Source of the DNA: Oehlia diaphana
Taxonomy: Eukaryota > Glomeromycota > Glomeromycetes > Glomerales > Glomeraceae
Reading direction: 5' to 3'
Assembly (NCBI GenBank): GCA_003833135.1
Contig: QZLH01001912.1
Span: forward strand, 1,840-11,865
Length of the DNA: 10,026 nt
Positions 1 through 7,972 of this stretch are shown here, one piece after another (positions within the stretch are counted from its first letter, which is position 1; each line of letters begins with the position of its first letter). The notes beneath the pieces were generated by a model. That model was not told where the DNA came from and searched no databases. It saw nothing but the letters and a program-made list of their open reading frames with translations. The position numbers and the translations under genes were made by a program.

Positions 1-37
1 TATGACAAATTTTATTAAAAAATATTTCAGGTCAATT

Positions 38-177
38 TCCGGACAAATTCCGGACAAAAATGAGTGTCCGGAAACGAGTGTGTTTTCGGAACAATTTCCG
101 GACATTAATTGTCCAGAAAATGTCCATGTACTTTGGACAAATTTTCCGGACAATTTCTGGACAATTTCCGGACACTT
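38..177. repeat. TCCGGA / GGACAAATT repeat cluster
   Basis: The hexamer TCCGGA occurs six times in 135 bases (38, 49, 67, 97, 145, 167). Most copies sit in the context ATTTCCGGACAAATT, with degenerate copies between them (tccaga, ttcgga, ttggaca, ttctggaca). Both orientations are present because the core is palindromic. Spacing is irregular (11, 18, 30, 48, 22), so this is not a clean tandem array. Clusters of this style are, as far as I recall, common in Rhizophagus genomes. A 79-codon open frame runs through it (2-241) but only translates the repeat. The cluster probably continues to the left of the window. Confidence 0.75.
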
Positions 178-241
178 ATTTTTTATAGGGTTGATAAAAA
201 GTATTTTAGCAAAAAATATGATATACAGTAAAAGGTACTAA

Positions 242-614
242 TTATATATGAATTATTTATTATTTGCTAATTAATATTATTGAATAAATAACTTTGGAAT
301 TTGGTTTAATTTTATTTCTAATTGCATTTATTTTTTTATATATATTGAGAATAGGCAAACTCTATTATTTATTTTAAGAGAAATACTTAGTTCTAAAGAA
401 GAGGATGAATAGTTATTAAATTGTTATTAAATTATTAAATTGTTAATTTAATTTTTATAATGCTTTATTAATCATATATTTCATTTACATCTTAGTAATT
501 AATTGGAAATTATAATGAGAATTACTTAATATTTATTTTATTATACATTTATATACAGTATTCATCAAATTAAGAATATATGGATAAAAGTTATTAATAA
601 CTTGTTGAAATATC
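242..614. other. AT-rich spacer, no gene seen
   Basis: Very AT-rich sequence with many stops in all frames and runs such as repeated ttgttattaaatt near 420-450. I see no exon-like stretch, RNA gene or repeat boundary. Confidence 0.6.
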
Positions 615-758
615 ATGCTTTCATCAACATACAACATCATCTTTAAAGACATCGATTCTATTTTAAAGGAACGCTTAATTGTCACTTTAGTGAGTACAAA
701 TCAAATTAAACAGGCGCTATTATACCCAGCGAACATTAATTACAATGGATATATCTAA
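615..758 (+). CDS. Small ORF, 47 codons, possible exon or gene remnant
   Basis: An ATG-to-TAA frame of 47 codons stands out from the AT-rich surroundings. It begins MLSSTYNIIFKDIDSILKER and ends with a balanced mix of residues (Gln, Lys, Pro, Asn, Tyr); the opposite strand gives no comparable reading. An in-frame TGA lies three codons upstream of the ATG, so this ATG is the only start. I do not recognise the protein and see no signal peptide or membrane segment. It could be a small gene, a first exon, or a fragment of a dead mobile element; the short length keeps confidence low. Confidence 0.3.
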   Translation: MLSSTYNIIFKDIDSILKERLIVTLVSTNQIKQALLYPANINYNGYI

Positions 759-1235
759 TATTTATTATACTTATTTAATATCATATATAACTGATAAAAA
801 TATCCTGATCTAATTTAATTTATTAAATTTAAACATTGATTTAGACCAGGCCCAATCAATATTAGAAGAATTTAAATTTAAATTTAGTTTATAATTTGTA
901 TAAATATTAATATATTGAGACGGTATTTTTATGAGGGTACGCTTGAAATAATATTTGTATATACTGTATAACTTTATTATTTTTTTTTTGCCGCCAAGTT
1001 AATAAATTCTTGAATTATATGACATAATGTATTTCGTGGTATTCACTTTAAAATTTACGAGAATTTAGCTAATTTGAAAATGTTTGATACCGCTTAGAAA
1101 GGTGATTAACAAATTAATCTTGGTACAAAACAATGTTTTTTTACAATTCAGTAACAAAATCTCAAATATCTAGTCAATTAATAAAATGATCATAATATAT
1201 TTATATGTGCATTAATTTTCATTTAACACGTATTT
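759..1235. other. AT-rich spacer with one imperfect inverted repeat
   Basis: No gene is visible. The only structure I can point to is an imperfect inverted repeat: cctgatctaa at 804-813 and ttagaccagg at 841-850 (9 of 10 pairs). A second, nested pair lies inside it (aatttaat / attaaatt, about 812-829). Confidence 0.5.
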
Positions 1236-1376
1236 TTACATATTCATATTATGTAAGTACTTTTTTCGGAAACATTTTGATTTTTGCTGTGTTATAAGCA
1301 GGCTTAACTGTTTATTTATCTCGCGATCGGTAGCCACACGCCACACACGCCATAGCAAAGCCCCCTTTCGTGACAT
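1236..1376 (-). CDS. Small ORF, 46 codons, possible first exon in a GC-rich patch
   Basis: On the minus strand an ATG preceded by a run of A (caaaaaATG, a favourable fungal start context) opens a 46-codon frame beginning MSRKGALLWRVWRVATDREI. It continues with Lys, Gln and Leu-rich sequence to a TAA. The bases covering its first 20 codons (about 1318-1376) are roughly half G+C with several CpG, in contrast to the spacer around them. The plus-strand reading of the same bases is rich in Phe, Cys and Ser, as expected for antisense, so the minus strand is the better choice. Possible donors (GTACTTAC, GTAAAA) occur near its end, so it may be exon 1 of a spliced gene, but I could not find a convincing exon 2. 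Product unknown. Confidence 0.33.
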   Translation of the reverse strand: MSRKGALLWRVWRVATDREINKQLSLLITQQKSKCFRKKYLHNMNM

Positions 1377-1903
1377 TTTTTGATGGGTACTTTTAGGAAT
1401 AATTTAGTAACGCAATCTAAATAATAAAGTGTTGATTGTTTATCATATCGGGCTTGTGTTTTTTTAATATGTGTAAAATATGTGGATGGTAAAAATGCTT
1501 ATATGTCGCTTTTGATCAATTTTTCTTGTTGGCGTTATTTTATTCATCATATAACGTTCACGCATCTCTTAAATGTACTAATACATTTATTATATTTTTT
1601 AAAGAGGCAATTCTTTATACACGGAAATTTATTCTATTGTATTTTTTTTAATGGAACTTCTATTGATGATATGGTCATATTAACATAATAGCCTTTGCAA
1701 TAAAATGTAAGTTTAAATCTTATTTACATTAATATTATTGAAACCGTTGTATATTACCGAGTGTAACGATACATTTAATACATTTACGTGGCTTTTGAAT
1801 TTGTAAATCAGCAGACTCCTAAGCCGACTATGGTAAATCCAATCACTCATTTTAAAAGCGTCATTCATGTATAATTCGATTATTATAAAGAATTTTAATT
1901 ATG
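1377..1903. other. AT-rich spacer and upstream region of the secreted-protein gene
   Basis: A 68-codon open frame (1482-1688) is rich in Phe, Ile, Leu and His and looks like AT-rich chance. A shorter exon-like stretch at about 1786-1872 has balanced composition (includes NQQTPKPTMVNPITHF) but no start codon at its head. I make no gene call here. Confidence 0.5.
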
Positions 1904-1911
1904 TATAAAAA
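1904..1911 (+). promoter_or_regulatory. Candidate TATA box
   Basis: TATAAAAA lies about 74-81 bases upstream of the ATG at 1985, a usual fungal distance. In DNA this AT-rich the match has little specificity; the call rests on its position ahead of a convincing gene. Confidence 0.3.
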
Positions 1912-1984
1912 CAAATAAAATGTGGATTTCGGACCAACAAAATAATTGTGTATATTCAGATAAAAGTATTATCATTAAATAACA

Positions 1985-3064
1985 ATGAACTTCATTATTC
2001 ACTTTTTTCTCTTGGACCTCTTGATCTTTTTCATTCCTGGAACCTTTGCTGACTGCTACAATAATACCGGTAACTGCACATGCATTACAAATGATACCAT
2101 CGGTGGTTTCAAATGCGGATCTGAATTGAATAACGGTAAATAATTCATGTTTCGTTTATTTTTCGTCGCCTCTTACAGTATTTCTAACGTACTTGTAAGG
2201 TACAGGTTGCTCTGATCTTTCTTCTATTTTTCGATGCAATCCTGGTGGTACCAAAATTTGTCGATATGATACTTGTACGTTGGGCTGTTGTGCGACCGGT
2301 GATGGAAATAGCTATTGTTGCAAAGATCATGCATGCACCGGCTGTAAAAAAATATCGAAATTATCACATCTACTACAGTCACAATCGTCACAATCACCAC
2401 AACCATCGCAACCGCATCCTCTTACTACAAATTGTAGTCGTCCTTCATTAAATTCTTGTAACTTTTATATGGACTGCTTGGAGAAGAAATTTAATTGTGG
2501 AATCAATGGATATCCAATTAGATATGGATCTATAAATTGCGAAAAATTTGCGAATGCCATAAACCGGTTCAGCAACGATGGAAAGAAATGGTGAATATGA
2601 ATGGCACATAAAATGCATTTTATGTGAGAGAACAAGGATTCTTTTTTTTTCAATAATTACTAATTTTTACTATACTTCTTTTTAATAAGGGTAACGAAAA
2701 CAATGCTTTGTCTTCAGAATGCATTAGTCCCAGTCTATAACAATAATACGATTACTTGCACAGAAATAAAAAGCGTAGCATTTAGATCTCATTCGAAATG
2801 TTATATTGATTCTGGTTTGTGTTCTATTCCAGAAGATTGGTTGAAAATATTTCAAATTATCGATATAAGAGATATTGTTGAAAGTTGGGAAGTTATTATG
2901 GTGAGTATAAAATCGTTGCAGATACTAAATATCGTGCACATAATCATACTGATGGGACTTGATGGATTATGTAGCAAGTAGTACAGACGATGGAAGGTTG
3001 TGCCGCTTTCTACGTATGGTTAATTGAGTCGTTTTGTAAAGAACATCATTATTGTAAAGAATAA
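1985..3064 (+). CDS. Secreted cysteine-rich protein with stanniocalcin-like domain (4 exons)
   Basis: Exons 1985-2135, 2206-2590, 2690-2900 and 2975-3064 join to 278 codons ending in TAA. Residues 1-22 form a signal peptide (MNFIIHFFLLDLLIFFIPGT then FA, cleaved before Asp23), so the product is secreted or vacuolar. Residues 23-97 hold 14 cysteines, including CC pairs at 78-79 and 88-89. Residues 100-125 are a Ser/Gln/Pro linker. Residues 126-278 hold 12 cysteines. Between Cys162 and Cys258 the gaps are 23, 15, 13, 6 and 34 residues. As I recall human STC1 (Cys74, 98, 114, 128, 135, 170), these gaps are identical; the preceding cysteines differ by a few residues. Local text also fits (DGKKWVTKTMLC, where STC1 has QGKAFVKESLKC). 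Stanniocalcins are secreted disulfide-rich glycoproteins that act on calcium and phosphate handling in animals; the role in a fungus is unknown. Possible N-glycosylation sites are Asn26, 30, 36, 126 and 197. The ATG context is ataacaATG. Function as an effector or cell-surface protein is inference. Confidence 0.8.
2136..2205 (+). other. Intron 1 (70 nt, phase 1)
   Basis: Donor GTAAAT, branch point CTAAC at 2184-2188, acceptor GTACAG ending at 2205. Without removal the frame stops two codons after the donor. An earlier acceptor (TTACAG ending at 2178) would lead into a stop within seven codons and lies upstream of the branch point, so 2205 is chosen. Confidence 0.85.
2591..2689 (+). other. Intron 2 (99 nt, phase 2)
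   Basis: Donor GTGAAT splits a Trp codon (TG|G). Branch point CTAAT lies at 2660-2664 and the acceptor AATAAG ends at 2689. Splicing removes the TGA at 2592 and joins the two halves of the stanniocalcin-like domain; the join lies inside the 23-residue gap between Cys162 and Cys186, whose length matches the family. Confidence 0.82.
2901..2974 (+). other. Intron 3 (74 nt, phase 0)
   Basis: Donor GTGAGT, branch point CTGAT at 2949-2953, first AG after it at 2973-2974 (TTATGTAG). A second acceptor, GTACAG ending at 2986, is in the same frame and would drop four residues. The first acceptor gives a 34-residue gap between Cys223 and Cys258, the family's spacing as I recall it, so I prefer it. Read unspliced, the frame runs on to a TAG at about 2979 and loses the last cysteines. 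Confidence 0.75.
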
Positions 3065-3099
3065 TGAAAATTTCCGAATTAATTTTTGTTTGTGCTGCA

Positions 3100-3117
3100 A
3101 ATAAAGTTTTCAATAAA
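3100..3117 (+). terminator. Candidate polyadenylation signals
   Basis: Two AATAAA hexamers (3100-3105 and 3112-3117) lie 36 and 48 bases after the stop codon at 3062-3064, a normal distance for 3' end formation of the secreted-protein gene. Confidence 0.5.
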
Positions 3118-5114
3118 ATATTGCCTGTAATGTAGAGAAATATTATATGCTGCGAAAGTGAGCGCAAGTGATTTCGTGCTCATGTATGCAATGATGTGAG
3201 ATCATACAGCAGAAAAAGTATGTAATAATTAGTGGCTAAATTATTCGTAATCTTTTCTTAAAGGATACGAAAAAAATTCATGATTTTGTCGTGTATTATG
3301 TTTCTCCTTTAGTCAATTAGTCCAGAATTAAAGCATAAAATATTTGAAGAACCCTCAATGCAAATTATGTGTTTTGCTTTTACCATAAAATACGTATTCG
3401 ATTTTATTTTATTTATCTGTTATTGAAACATGCCGCTAATAGATTACATAGTATAGAATGAAAGTGAAATAGAAACTATTAAACGTTATAAACAGTAATT
3501 GTAATCTCCCAAAAATGAAGGCCGATTCTTCGTGTAGGAAAAATTAAAAAACTATAAATAGGGTTAGAGAACACTATTATAATATAGTGCCTTTTTGGCA
3601 TAAAATATGTAATTTACAATTTGCGTGTGCAACTAAAAGATTTAACGAATGAATAATCACGACTCACGAAATGTACTATTTAGTCATGTACAGTACATCA
3701 TTAAGGACGATTATGGTATTTTTCGTTAATTACCAAATCCTTGATAATACACCGATAAATATTTTTCCCAAATGAAAGTACATTACAGTGTAATTTAGTA
3801 AGAAAATTGATTCTTTTGTAGAGATAACGCAAAATTGGTGAATAATAATTTATTATACAGTATTATTTTTGTTTTCTCATTATACTAAATCAACGATGCA
3901 GATCGTATATCTTCAATGAAGATTATACATGACATGTGAATAAAAAAACTTCATAATTCCATATTATAACCTTAACTTATATAATAGGGAGTGACCTGCT
4001 ACTTTTTCTGTCAAACAAGTGAAATCTAAAAAATTTGATAAATATTTTTGAGAAATTATTGATGAGATCTTTGAAGAATAAATAATCTTATTTTTTAATT
4101 ACTTGACTTCAATTATTAGATTATCGTCGATTAAGAAATCTGTTAGGCGGGATAAAGGCTAAGGTTGTATTTATGTGATTAAGGTTTAATATCAAATATT
4201 GACCAAATCACAGATTATATTAAATCAACATTTTGTAACAGAAAAATTAGAAAAATTTTCAATAAAGCACAGAACATCCCATAATGAGATGAAATTATTT
4301 TTAAGTATGTTATTTTTATCTTTTTTAAGTTACCTAAAAATGATATTTTTAACCGAAAGTAGAAATTACTTTAAAACCTTTGATTAATTTTTGTGGGTTA
4401 TGATTTTTCTGTATTATGTAATTTATGTCTATATTAAAGCTTTTCGACAAATATTATGTTACAAACCAAGTTAATAAATGGATTATTTTTTAACTAAAAA
4501 TATTCTGTAATCCAAACTTCTTGGTTACATCTTTACTGAATTCTGTGATTGATTGTCTATTTTGCACAATAATATACAAGTGAAATGACTACTATAATAG
4601 CTAAATAATTGAATATTTATTTATTATTTAAATTGATACTTTTTTGTTTCTCTAGAAAAATAACATTATTATTAAATAGTAATAAATTATTTTTATTTAA
4701 TAATATAGTCATTAGATTTAGCTAAAAGGTCAAAGGAAAGTAATTATGTATAATTTCATAACTAAAGTATTGATTCCAATATAATCAAATATCTAAATTA
4801 TAAAAAAACCATTAACCCTTCTTTTAGTAAACACATGCAAATAACTGGAATAACCTTAAAATATTAAAAATTATAAATTATCATTCTAAATACTGTCTTA
4901 GATTAATTGAAAATGAGTATTAATAGATCTTAATGAGTAACTACTATAAAAATAATATGACTAATAATAATAATAATAGTTAAATATATTAATTACCAAT
5001 GTTATATTGGGAGCAATATATATGGAGAATTAATATAGAGATATCTCAAAACTCTAATATCATTTGATACTTTCCATATATAACAAAATAAATTCTAATA
5101 TAATAAATAAATAA
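3118..5114. other. Long AT-rich spacer, no gene seen
   Basis: About 2 kb with frequent stops in every frame. The longest frame (4199-4387 plus) is Lys, Phe, Ile and Leu-rich chance. A TATAAATA at 3553-3560 is followed by a perfect 6-bp hairpin (CACTAT, six-base loop, ATAGTG) at 3572-3589, but nothing after it looks like a transcript I know. A short (taa)n microsatellite lies near 4961-4977. Confidence 0.55.
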
Positions 5115-5267
5115 AGAAATTATCTCAGGATAGATTCAAAAGAATGTATTAAAGATTTTTACATGTCCGATGTTTGTAAATATATTTTGTTAATCAATAT
5201 TTCGAATACTCCACAATATTTCATGTTATATATAATGAGTACCAAAAATGTTTTAGATTTATCTTAA
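5115..5267 (+). pseudogene. Possible decayed coding fragment (50 codons)
   Basis: An open frame of 50 codons between a TAA and a TAA, without an ATG at its head (first internal ATG at 5163). Its first part has balanced composition (RNYLRIDSKECIKDFYMSDV) before becoming hydrophobic. It lies just upstream of the clearer coiled-coil fragments and may belong to the same dead gene, although the frame relation is not continuous. Product unknown; chance is a real alternative in DNA this AT-rich. Confidence 0.22.
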
Positions 5268-5349
5268 ATTCTATTGGGAGATTTGTATTAGATAGCCTTT
5301 ATAGAAATTTAAATCACTACCCAAGACTTATAAAAAAGTATTTCATAAC

Positions 5350-5531
5350 ATGGAAATGGAAATATCTAAATCTATTGATTTACTGTATACGATTGTGAGA
5401 CTTAAAAATCCGAAAATGCGATTTTAAGAGTTCAAAACGAACAACTGCGCTAACAAGTGAATGAGATTACCGAACAATTGCAGACAGTCACCTCAAAATT
5501 CAATAGGTTAAGAATTATTCTGAAAACATAG
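5350..5531 (+). pseudogene. Decayed coiled-coil gene fragment A
   Basis: A short frame with ATG at 5350 (MEMEISKSIDLLYTIVRL) shifts by one base near 5403 into a second frame running to 5531. That frame reads KSENAILRVQNEQLR, then TAA (5451-5453), then QVNEITEQLQTVTSKFNRLR. The Leu/Ile/Val spacing and the Glu, Gln and Asn content are those of a parallel coiled coil or leucine zipper. A single C-to-T change in a Gln codon explains the stop. No basic region of a bZIP factor is visible, so I do not name a family. It is probably one gene with fragments B and C. Confidence 0.4.
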
Positions 5532-5598
5532 TTATAAAATAAAAATATAAGGTTATAAGCGAGGTTTAAATTTTGATTCACTCATATATATCAGGCTC

Positions 5599-5745
5599 AT
5601 GATGCAACTTAATTATATAATTTTAATTGTTCAATAAAATATATTGGAAACATTCAACTTTGATAACTTATTGCAGGATAATTTCAAAGAAGATTTACAA
5701 CGTGTTTAACAATTAGCAATAGCTGTAATACATAGTACCATTTAA
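5599..5745 (+). pseudogene. Decayed coding fragment B
   Basis: Starting at an ATG-ATG, one frame reads about 48 codons with two TAA stops inside (5635-5637 and 5707-5709). The text between them (ILETFNFDNLLQDNFKEDLQ) is clearly protein-like, and the stretch after the second is QLAIAVIHSTI. Both stops sit where a Gln codon would fit, one beside an intact CAA. No domain recognised; it lies between fragments A and C on the same strand. Confidence 0.4.
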
Positions 5746-6041
5746 TTATATCAAATTACATTGAAATATTGAGTATAAAATAAGTTGAATTGAAATTGAT
5801 ATCTGATATATTATATAATTACAGCAGTAAAGGAGATTTTTTTTAAAAGTAAAAAATAAAATCATGTTAAATACATATAGTAAAAAGTTCTCTTACAGAA
5901 ATAACAATTCTTTATTAAATAGTAACCAGTCAATTTTATATATTATATTATATCCTATTTAATATATCTTCATTAAAAGTAGAATTAGAGATACATAGGC
6001 TTATTTTTATCTTGTAACAAAGGTTGTTTATATAATTTTTT

Positions 6042-6329
6042 TGACCTCAGAATACTATTAAGTTAAAGATAAATGAGCTATTCATTACAGAATATTGAAG
6101 TGACAATAAATGACAGAATTTTACAGAGGAAGTTCGTAATACTGCTAAGTAAATGAATAATGTGCAGAATTGCCACCAACTATTATCAGAAGAAGTGATT
6201 GGTTAAATATTGTTAGCTTTGTGAGAAAAAAAAATGCACTGTATTCTTGACCACTTGAAAACTGTTATGCTTGAATTAGAGCTACAAAAATTTGTTTTTA
6301 AAAATGCATATAAAATTTTATATTATTAA
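6042..6329 (+). pseudogene. Decayed coding fragment C
   Basis: One frame stays readable over about 95 codons with several stops (TGA 6042, TGA 6096, TGA 6111, a TAA after NTAK near 6150, TAA 6204, TGA 6222). Readable text includes QNFTEEVRNTAK, MNNVQNCHQLLSEEVIG and, from the ATG at 6234, MHCILDHLKTVMLELELQKF. Every stop can be reached by one transition from Gln (CAA) or Arg (CGA) codons. Helix-forming, charged sequence continues the coiled-coil character of fragment A. Product unknown. Confidence 0.42.
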
Positions 6330-7015
6330 CATTTTACATAAGCTTTTTTTACATTACTCTCAACAAAAAAAAACTTTTTCTCAACAAAAAAACTTTAGAT
6401 TAACTTCATATTAAATGGTGATTTATCAGGGATGCCAATTACTCCGATTATTATTAATTATCCGTGATTATTGGACATACATTACTAATAATCTGTTAAC
6501 AATCGAATAATTTTCATTTCAGATAGATAAAAAAAATTGATATATAAGTATAGTATAAAATTTTTATTAAGAAACAAAAAACAGAGACAAAAAAAAATAT
6601 AGGAACAAAAAAAAGTTTACAATAAATGGTAATAAAATTTTATATCCAAAAAGTTTTATTCATTCACAATATTTTTTTGTTATATTTTTCCTTTATTCAG
6701 TAATTAAATAAAAAAGTTCATTTTAAAAATAATTTTATGAATATACTTTGTAATTTAAACAGTGAAACAATTAAATCAAAATTGCTAATTTATGACATCA
6801 AAATATTAATATTTTTGTTCATATGATTGTAATCTATCTACAAATGATAAAATATAATTGATGATTTAGAAAAATTTATAGAAGAAATATTGTAAAAACT
6901 CTTTGTTATTGAAATAAATTAAAATTGAAGTCATTATTAAGGTATAGTATATATTTATGCTTTTTTGCATAAAGAATAAGATAGAACAATAGAAAATAAG
7001 GAGTACTAGTACCTA
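6330..7015. other. AT-rich spacer with short A-rich tandem duplication
   Basis: No gene is visible. At 6358-6378 and 6379-6396 two adjacent copies of tctcaac-A(n)-cttt (n = 9 and 7) form a small tandem duplication. Further A-rich runs (acaaaaaaca, gacaaaaaaaaa) occur at 6565-6615. Confidence 0.5.
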
Positions 7016-7519
7016 TAATATCATTGATATCTGATTTGTTACCTCCTCCTAAGCTATCCTTTTAACACTCCTTCCAGGAATGGTAGCATTTAGCCCAAAA
7101 TTCTCAAACCCAAGTTTTAAGTCACATGCCCATCCAATCCATCTTGCCTTATCTTTCTAATTCAATTTTTCTTCCAAATTATTAAAGAATAGTACTTATT
7201 CTTCCATTATTGAAGTTGCTGCTGACTTTGCTGCCACTGCTGTGAAATTTACCGTACCAAGTCTTGAAATTCATCACCCTAGAGTCTTCTAATGGGCATT
7301 AAAAATGTTTATCTAATACCAAGACTTCAAAAAGATATAAGTTCTTACTGTGGTAATTCAATAATAAGTGGACAATTTCTGAGTATAATTCACTCGATGT
7401 AAACTGAACACTTCTGAGAATATAAACCTGAAAGTATGAACCTTGCACACAATACTCACTTTTCAAAAATTTCATGATAACTGTTTTGAAGTTCTCCTTA
7501 CTAATCATTCTCAATATAA
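7016..7519 (-). pseudogene. Decayed protein gene, about 168 codons, minus strand
   Basis: One uninterrupted frame (codon low coordinate = 2 mod 3) reads as protein from 7519 down to 7016 with no indel but about a dozen stops: mostly TGA, four TAG and one TAA. Readable blocks include KVSIVCKVHTFRF, FSEVFSLHRVNYTQKLSTYY, ITTVRTYIFLKSWY, LGTVNFTAVAAKSAATS and, best, ARWIGWACDLKLGFENFG followed by LNATIPGRSVKRIA, a TAG, and EEVTNQISMIL. The base composition (about 35-40% G+C in 7030-7290) is above that of the flanks. The overlapping 74-codon frame at 7299-7523, with an ATG, is a shadow of this. I do not recognise the family. Near the 3' end another frame (SLGGGNKSDINDIIGTSTP) also reads well, so a frameshift near 7050 is possible. 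Confidence 0.5.
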
Positions 7520-7523
7520 CCAT

Positions 7524-7953
7524 TGTTTAATTGTGAAGATATTTAAAATAAAACTTATTGGAATATAATAAACTAATTAGATTTTTTTTTCCTATTCTAT
7601 TGTTTTAATTTTGCTTATTGTTATATCCACATTTCTTCTGTAAAAAGAAGCCTGATATCAACATTTTAATATTTATTTTAATTAATTCAGTTAAAAATAA
7701 TTCATGGTTTTTAGCAAGAGTTTTGTAGTTCATAATTTTGCTAAATCATACTATATTCAACTCAGATAAGTATATAGACTATATTGTAAAAAGAATTATA
7801 TGTTGATTTTCATGAAGGGTTTGATGAGTTACAATTTTATTTTTTTTACAATTATAATGTTTTGTATGATTTAATAAAATTTTCAAAATTAAATTATTAA
7901 AATTTTCAAATTAACAATTATTAAATTTTCCAGATAAACATTTCTTTTTTTAT
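7524..7953. other. AT-rich spacer, no gene seen
   Basis: Stops are frequent in all frames and there is no exon-like composition. It separates two dead genes that both read on the minus strand. Confidence 0.5.
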
Positions 7954-7971
7954 CTTTGTTTTAAAACAAAG
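7954..7971. repeat. Perfect 18-bp palindrome
   Basis: CTTTGTTTTAAAACAAAG is a perfect palindrome with 9-base arms and no loop, immediately 3' of the stop of the NYN pseudogene on the minus strand. It could be a site for a dimeric binder or a mobile-element scar, or chance. Confidence 0.4.
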
Positions 7972-7972
7972 T

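Noticed and set aside
2..241. 79-codon open frame at the left edge
   Set aside because: It only translates the TCCGGA/GGACAA repeat cluster and then AT-rich sequence; no domain or start context supports it.
1482..1688. 68-codon plus-strand frame
   Set aside because: Rich in Phe, Ile, Leu and His with no balanced stretch; expected by chance in AT-rich DNA.
2245..2451. Overlapping frames on both strands rich in His, Asn and Val
   Set aside because: They are shadows of exon 2 of the secreted-protein gene, whose frame is fixed by splicing and cysteine spacing.
2967..3167. 66-codon minus-strand frame
   Set aside because: It lies opposite exon 4 and the polyadenylation region and has no coding character of its own.
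7299..7523. 74-codon minus-strand frame with ATG
   Set aside because: It overlaps a more protein-like decayed frame in another phase that continues well past its end; I take it as a shadow, though it is not impossible.
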